From Cyprinodon diabolis (Eukaryota; Chordata; Actinopteri; Cyprinodontiformes; Cyprinodontidae), in contig CM060068.1 in NCBI GenBank assembly GCA_030533445.1, positions 37,183,010-37,247,009 on the forward strand: a stretch of 64,000 nt of DNA, written 5' to 3'. Shown in pieces: positions 59,093-64,000 of this stretch. Under the pieces are notes generated by a model. It was not told the origin of the DNA and did no database searches. It worked only from the letters and a program-made list of their open reading frames with translations. The position numbers were made by a program, and so were the translations under genes. Positions within the stretch are counted from its first letter, which is position 1; each line of letters opens with the position of its first letter.

Positions 59093-62000
59093 GTTTGGTG
59101 TTATAAATATGGTCCGGTGAACTCGATCACTTCAGAATCAGATGTGTATGAGAGGAATTTTTTGCACCATTACATCTGCAGAGAGACGTCCTAGTCTACA
59201 ATTGCGTAGAGGGCCAACCAGGTTTCAGTGACAGGGCCCCTAAGAGGTACTGAGCCCGTAGACAACTGCGGTCTCAGCTTATTTACGCATTAATACATGG
59301 ATTTAGAACATGGATTTTTTTTTATTCTGGTGAATTCTTGAGGTGGATCTTTTTCCCTTTTTCCCTACTGGGAGTTCTATATCTTTCCTTTTCCATCTGA
59401 ACTCACTACCTTCAGGCTTCTGGAATAGCAAAACAATGGAAGCAGAGATCCTGTACCCCTCAAGTCTTAATTGATTGCCTCTACTGTATGTAGCCTTGAA
59501 ATAGAAAAGGCAGTTATTCAGTAAATGTGACTAAAGATATGTCTTTTGTCTTTTTTAACTAAAAGAGAAGAACATGCAGTTGCAAACCAATGCCTTTAGA
59601 CATTTTAATAGGCTTCCTGCCTCTTATGTGAGACCTTTGGATGTCTATGGCTCCATGTCTGCTATGCTATTGTCCTGGAGAAACCTTTTTTTATTTTTAT
59701 TTTTTTTTTACAAATCATGCAAATTAACTCTTTTTTCCATGATAAAAAGCCATTAAGAAACTGAGCTGTTGTTGTCAGGGTTTGTGCTTTCTTGCTAGTT
59801 AGTGTTATAATTATATCTTTAGAACAGATGTGACACTTGGAAGCTGATACATTTAATGCCTGCACTTTATGTTGACTTTTTCTAAAATACCGTTACATAC
59901 AGAACGGGAATTACAATACCATTTGTCATGAATAAACTGAATATTAATTCATATTATACTAGTTAGAGAATGTCCACATCTGTGAGCTGACCTCCCTGTT
60001 GTTACCTTGAGGGTTGGGTAACTGAATGCTACAGCTACTTTTTGTTGCCATAGCATAAACTGTGGTGTGTTTCTGACTCAACCTCAGGTTGTGTCATCTT
60101 CCTAATGACAAAACTATGTTTTAGTGGTGAGTAAATGTCTGTTTTCTTTGCTTTCTCAAATCAGAGATTAAACTTTTCCACTCAAGACTTTTCTTCTGTT
60201 TTCTGCGGTTCTGCCAGCCAGTGACTGCACATGCATTCTGCTTAGAAGGACTGGATGAGTGAAATTAAGATTACCATCTGTTTTGGAAAACAGTGTATAT
60301 AGGGGTTTGCAATTTGTTCCCATGGCCCTATGTGACGACCTGTGCCCTTAAAACTGTATCAATAAAGATTTTTTACTATAGAGTTTATAAGAAGGTTTTT
60401 ATCTGTAACTGCAGTAACTGCAGTTAACTGAACAAATATGTTCAGTATAATGTTATTTTTTGCAGAAATTTTTCACATAAGCTATTTTTAGTAAAGCTTA
60501 TGGACGGTGATTCAGTAAAGCATGGGCTTTACTGTGATTTTATCAATGTGCTGAAATGCAGAGGAAGGTGAACAGAGTGTCCAGCTACAATCCAAACACA
60601 CTCTTCCCTCTCTGTGTTGTTTCATCCATGGAGGTGGGACCCGGCTGATGAGTAATTGGCTGAGCTGCACGGTGGAGACTCCACTCGGCACGCATGGGTC
60701 AGAGGTGAGGTTTCCTCTTTTTGCTGTGGCGTCCCGTGTAAACTTTCTTATCCTTCCTGTGTTTCTCCCTGCCTTGCGTGTTGCTTGTTCTTAGGTGAGT
60801 CAATGCACTTTGCATATTTATTATAATCTTCTTGTACAGATTTGATTTAAATGTTTTTAACTTATAGTAGCTGACCTGCCAAATATCACCTGTGTAGTTC
60901 TGTTTGTGTTCATTTAACCTGATATTTCTACAATGTTAAGGGCTTATGGTTGTTTCTAAGTTCAACCACAAAAAAAAAACTACCTTCCTTTCTCCTGTCA
61001 CCGATGGAGAAACTTGCTCTTGTAAGAATAACCTGCTGTTGTAGAGATTATATGCCTCTTTAAAGCGTTTATAGCAAGCCATTACGCAACACTAAAACAA
61101 ACCTGTGTTTGTCTTAGATTTGTTTTGGATTCTTGTGAGATGTGGGATGTATTGAGCCTGTTTGCTCTTTGTTGTTTATTTCTGCAGTAGTTCTGTGCTT
61201 AATTGCAAACATTAACGGAAAGCAGTGCCTTTGGTTGGCAGATGGTTCGGAGCCTTATGCAGAAATCAACACTGCTGGTTATTTAGCAGACCACTGCTTG
61301 GTTTCACTTAGGACTAAACATTGAACTGAGGTCATTTTAACATGTATTAGAATACATTTACTATGTTGGTGCATTATTTTTTATCTGAATTTTGCTGATA
61401 AGATAATACATATACACATATAATTGTTAGTTCATACTGTTTTTTTTTTGTTTGTTTAAAATCGGCATGCATTACAGGCTACGGCACATTTTGTTCAGTT
61501 GCACAGCAGCTGTTGAGAGAGGTGTGATAAATCAAGCTGCTACAATATCCTAGAGCATCTCACCACAAACCGTACCAGACAAACATCGTTACTACAAGCT
61601 TTACTAAGACCTGCTTTCACTTTACACAATATAAACAATATTCTCTGCACAGCCTACTGTCAAACTCGCAGTCAATCACAGCAGCTCTCATGCCACGCTG
61701 CACCAGAGGCATCTCCATATCTGCTATTTTTAGTTCAAAGTGAGTGATTATTTTTGACAGCTTCCCACAGTCTTTAATTCATCTATCTCCATTAGGATGC
61801 TTTTTTTATTTACTCTTATAAGATGAATTCCAGTTCTTAACATTCTTCAGTTTTTGCTAAAATCCTTTACATTGAAAATGTACCATGTTACCATATCATG
61901 TCCCCAAGGTGATTAGTAGCTCAGCATCTACTGCCCCAACTCTACATCTTTCCTTTAAAGATCTTTCCTAAGACTTTGCTAAAAAAAAAAAAAAAATAGA

Positions 62001-63449
62001 TACAGTGTGGAGCATGTTGTCTAACAAAGACCAAGTGTGGTTCTGAACTTTAGCAGCTAAAGAATTAAAACACAGGAAGGAAACCCAATTGTGAGACAGC
62101 TCCTTAGATGCAGAGAAGGTCCCCAGTAAACCATAGATGACTTCATGCAAGGCAGAGGAAAGCGGGACAAAATCTGAAACAATTATGCTTATTTTTAGGC
62201 TGTCTACCTGAAAATAAGAGACAAATCAAACATCTTCTTAAGGAGGCAAACTTCCTAAATATAACGTATATTAACACGGCACCTCGCTCAAATACAGAGG
62301 AAGAGACAAAAAAAGTATTTCTTTCAAACCTGTCAAACTCTCCTGTGATTAAATGTGGCTGTCTTTTCAATCTAGATTATTCTTTTTTGTGTGTATATGT
62401 GAATGGGTGCTCCTGTTTTAGTGTAAGAGTAAAAACTAGTTTTTAATCTTTGGAGTACTTTTAACCGATTTTGGCCGGTCGTCACAAGCTATTTTGCTGT
62501 AAGCCTTAAGGTTAAGGTGCAGTATACACAGGTCATAGTTACATATTAGTGTAATTTTTGGGTTTAGGGCATAGAAAGATTTGAAACTGACTGATAATCA
62601 ATAGAAGTCATAGGGAGTCAACACATGGTCCTCCCTACAAATATTGCAAGTATGTGTTTGTTGGCATCTCAAACATAGAAACCAGAGCAGGGCATCCTAT
62701 TCAACAACTGCAAAAGTGTTTATATTGTAGTCCCGCAGCAGTTAGAAGAGGGCCTATAAAACTAAAATCTAAAAAACAAAACAAAAATATTTTATTTGTA
62801 TTACTTTTTCTTGTGATTATTGTTAGTAATTTGGCAAAGCTAAAAACTCCATTCAGCCCTGAATGAGTGCATAAATGGCTGGGTAATCTCTAAAATACTG
62901 TATTTGCTATGCAATGGCATGGAGACCTGTCCTGTGTGCCTCCCGGCTTACCTACTGAATGATGTGGATGGATACTTGATCCTTGATTGGATGAGGGTGA
63001 AAAGTGTCAAAGACTTATAAACATAACCCCTTGGAAATCTTACATATACGTATCATAGTGAAAGTGATACTGTAGGCATTTGGAGAAACTGAGGTTATGA
63101 CCTGGATGGGTCGTCAGTCTAATGCTACGTTCGGAAGCTGAAAGCAGCAAAAAAGCTTCTGCTGCGTCGATGCTTGTACACATTAAGGTCAGCTGTGCTG
63201 CTCCTGAAGCCCGTCCAGTAAAGTGTGTCTGGATGCATTGGCCGCTTCTGCCTCTCGTGTGTTCAACGGCAGAGAACAGCTTTCCTGTATTTGCTGTTAT
63301 AAGTTGGTAAGAAGTAATTTTAATATGTTTTAATGTGAGAAAGTCCACCTGAAAACTTCATCTGTGTAGTCAGTTCATCAAGATTATGATCCTGCCTTCA
63401 AGTATTACAGTAGTAGCCATTCATAATTTCTCCACTTTCCTTGATGGGC
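59093..63449. other. Downstream intergenic region, no gene supported
   Basis: Nothing coding that I can defend. The part next to 59093 may still be LINE-derived (- strand). A TATATAG stretch near 60297 and GTGAGG and GTGAGT sites near 60712 and 60793 could belong to an untranslated first exon of a downstream gene, but this is speculative. In mammals the next gene would be IL1R1. Confidence 0.4.
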
Positions 63450-63493
63450 CCTTGGCTGGTCCTTGGCCGGTCCTTGGCTGGTCCTTTGCTGGT
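63450..63493. repeat. 11-bp minisatellite, four units
   Basis: CCTTGGCTGGT, CCTTGGCCGGT, CCTTGGCTGGT, CCTTTGCTGGT in tandem. Confidence 0.9.
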
Positions 63494-64000
63494 CCCCCAA
63501 AATTCCTTTTTAAACATCAATCTTTGTACAAAAATGTTTTTTCTGTCATGATTTGTGGACATTCAAAAGAGAAGCATCTCCTCCTGGTCAGACCCTGTAA
63601 TTCAGTGAAAGGGTGGAGTCGGAGTAGAAAAATATGTTGGGTTCATAGAGGGGATTTTGCTCGGAATTGCAGGGGAGCAGGCTGCCATTCAGCTGGCGTT
63701 TGACTGGGAAAGGCCATTTTGAATGGCTGCTACTGTATTTTGTTGTCCAAGCCGCTCAGACTGGCGGTGCTCTGTCCCTGCCTCTGGTCCGGTCAACCTC
63801 CTCTGCGGTTTTCCGCTAATGTTCGCGGCGGCTGGAAGGCGTTTTTCTTGTGTGTAATCCAAACTGCAGGCACCAGAACAATACAATTTAACATATTTTA
63901 CCCTAAGGTTTCTACTTTTTAAGTTACTTTAGGCATTAATAAACTGTTTCTGAGGAGTGATCATAGTTACCTGCATCAGCAGTGCTGTGTCTGTCTCCTT
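63494..64000. other. Window end, no gene seen
   Basis: No coding exon or repeat that I recognise. Confidence 0.4.

Noticed and set aside
60640..60800. Possible untranslated first exon of il1r1 (donor-like GTGAGG and GTGAGT sites, TATA-like sequence upstream)
   Set aside because: Signals are weak and no coding exon of an IL-1 receptor appears before the window end, so it is not listed as a gene.
61142..61324. 60-codon frame starting MGCIEPVCSLLFISAVVLCL, resembling a signal peptide, considered as a first exon of a downstream receptor gene
   Set aside because: It has no good start context, and a better reading of ttctgcag inside it is as an intron end. No Ig-like sequence or supporting exon follows.

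Overview
The window is vertebrate nuclear DNA, almost certainly from a teleost fish. It has long AT-rich introns with GT/AG boundaries, two multi-exon genes with clear vertebrate orthologues, and a dense load of fish-type transposons. The species cannot be fixed from the sequence alone. Two protein-coding genes are supported, both on the + strand. (1) The last seven coding exons of map4k4 (1102-14206) encode most of the C-terminal citron-homology (CNH) domain of the STE20-family kinase MAP4K4. (2) A complete nine-exon il1r2 (42970-51257) encodes a 419-residue interleukin-1 receptor type 2: signal peptide, three Ig-like domains, one transmembrane helix and a 21-residue tail with no TIR domain. 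The two genes are neighbours in the same order and orientation in mammals, so the identifications support each other.

Layout: 1-14206 holds the map4k4 exons and introns, with several DNA transposons and LINE tails in the introns. 14207 to about 17.6 kb is the map4k4 3' UTR and possible extended UTR. About 17.6-42.9 kb is intergenic and almost entirely transposon-derived. It includes a hAT element with a BED finger, a decayed Ty3/Gypsy element split by a Tc1 transposon, a hAT dimerisation-domain fossil, a TTAA-flanked element, several copies of a small TA-flanked MITE, a hAT element carrying a nested LTR-like insert, and a young but internally gutted endogenous retrovirus with 371-bp LTRs. 42970 to about 51.9 kb is il1r2, with MITEs and a LINE tail in its introns. 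From about 51.9 kb to the end I found no host coding exon. That part holds a Gypsy RNase H fossil, a 161-copy ATCT microsatellite, another MITE, LINE tails and unannotated sequence.

The two host genes do not form one pathway visible in the sequence. MAP4K4 is an intracellular kinase, and IL1R2 is a surface or shed decoy that binds IL-1 without signalling. I found no undescribed multi-gene system. The most informative content is the nested transposon record, where target-site duplications and uninterrupted copies give exact boundaries and an order of events, and the unusual Ser/Thr/Pro-rich spacer exon of il1r2.
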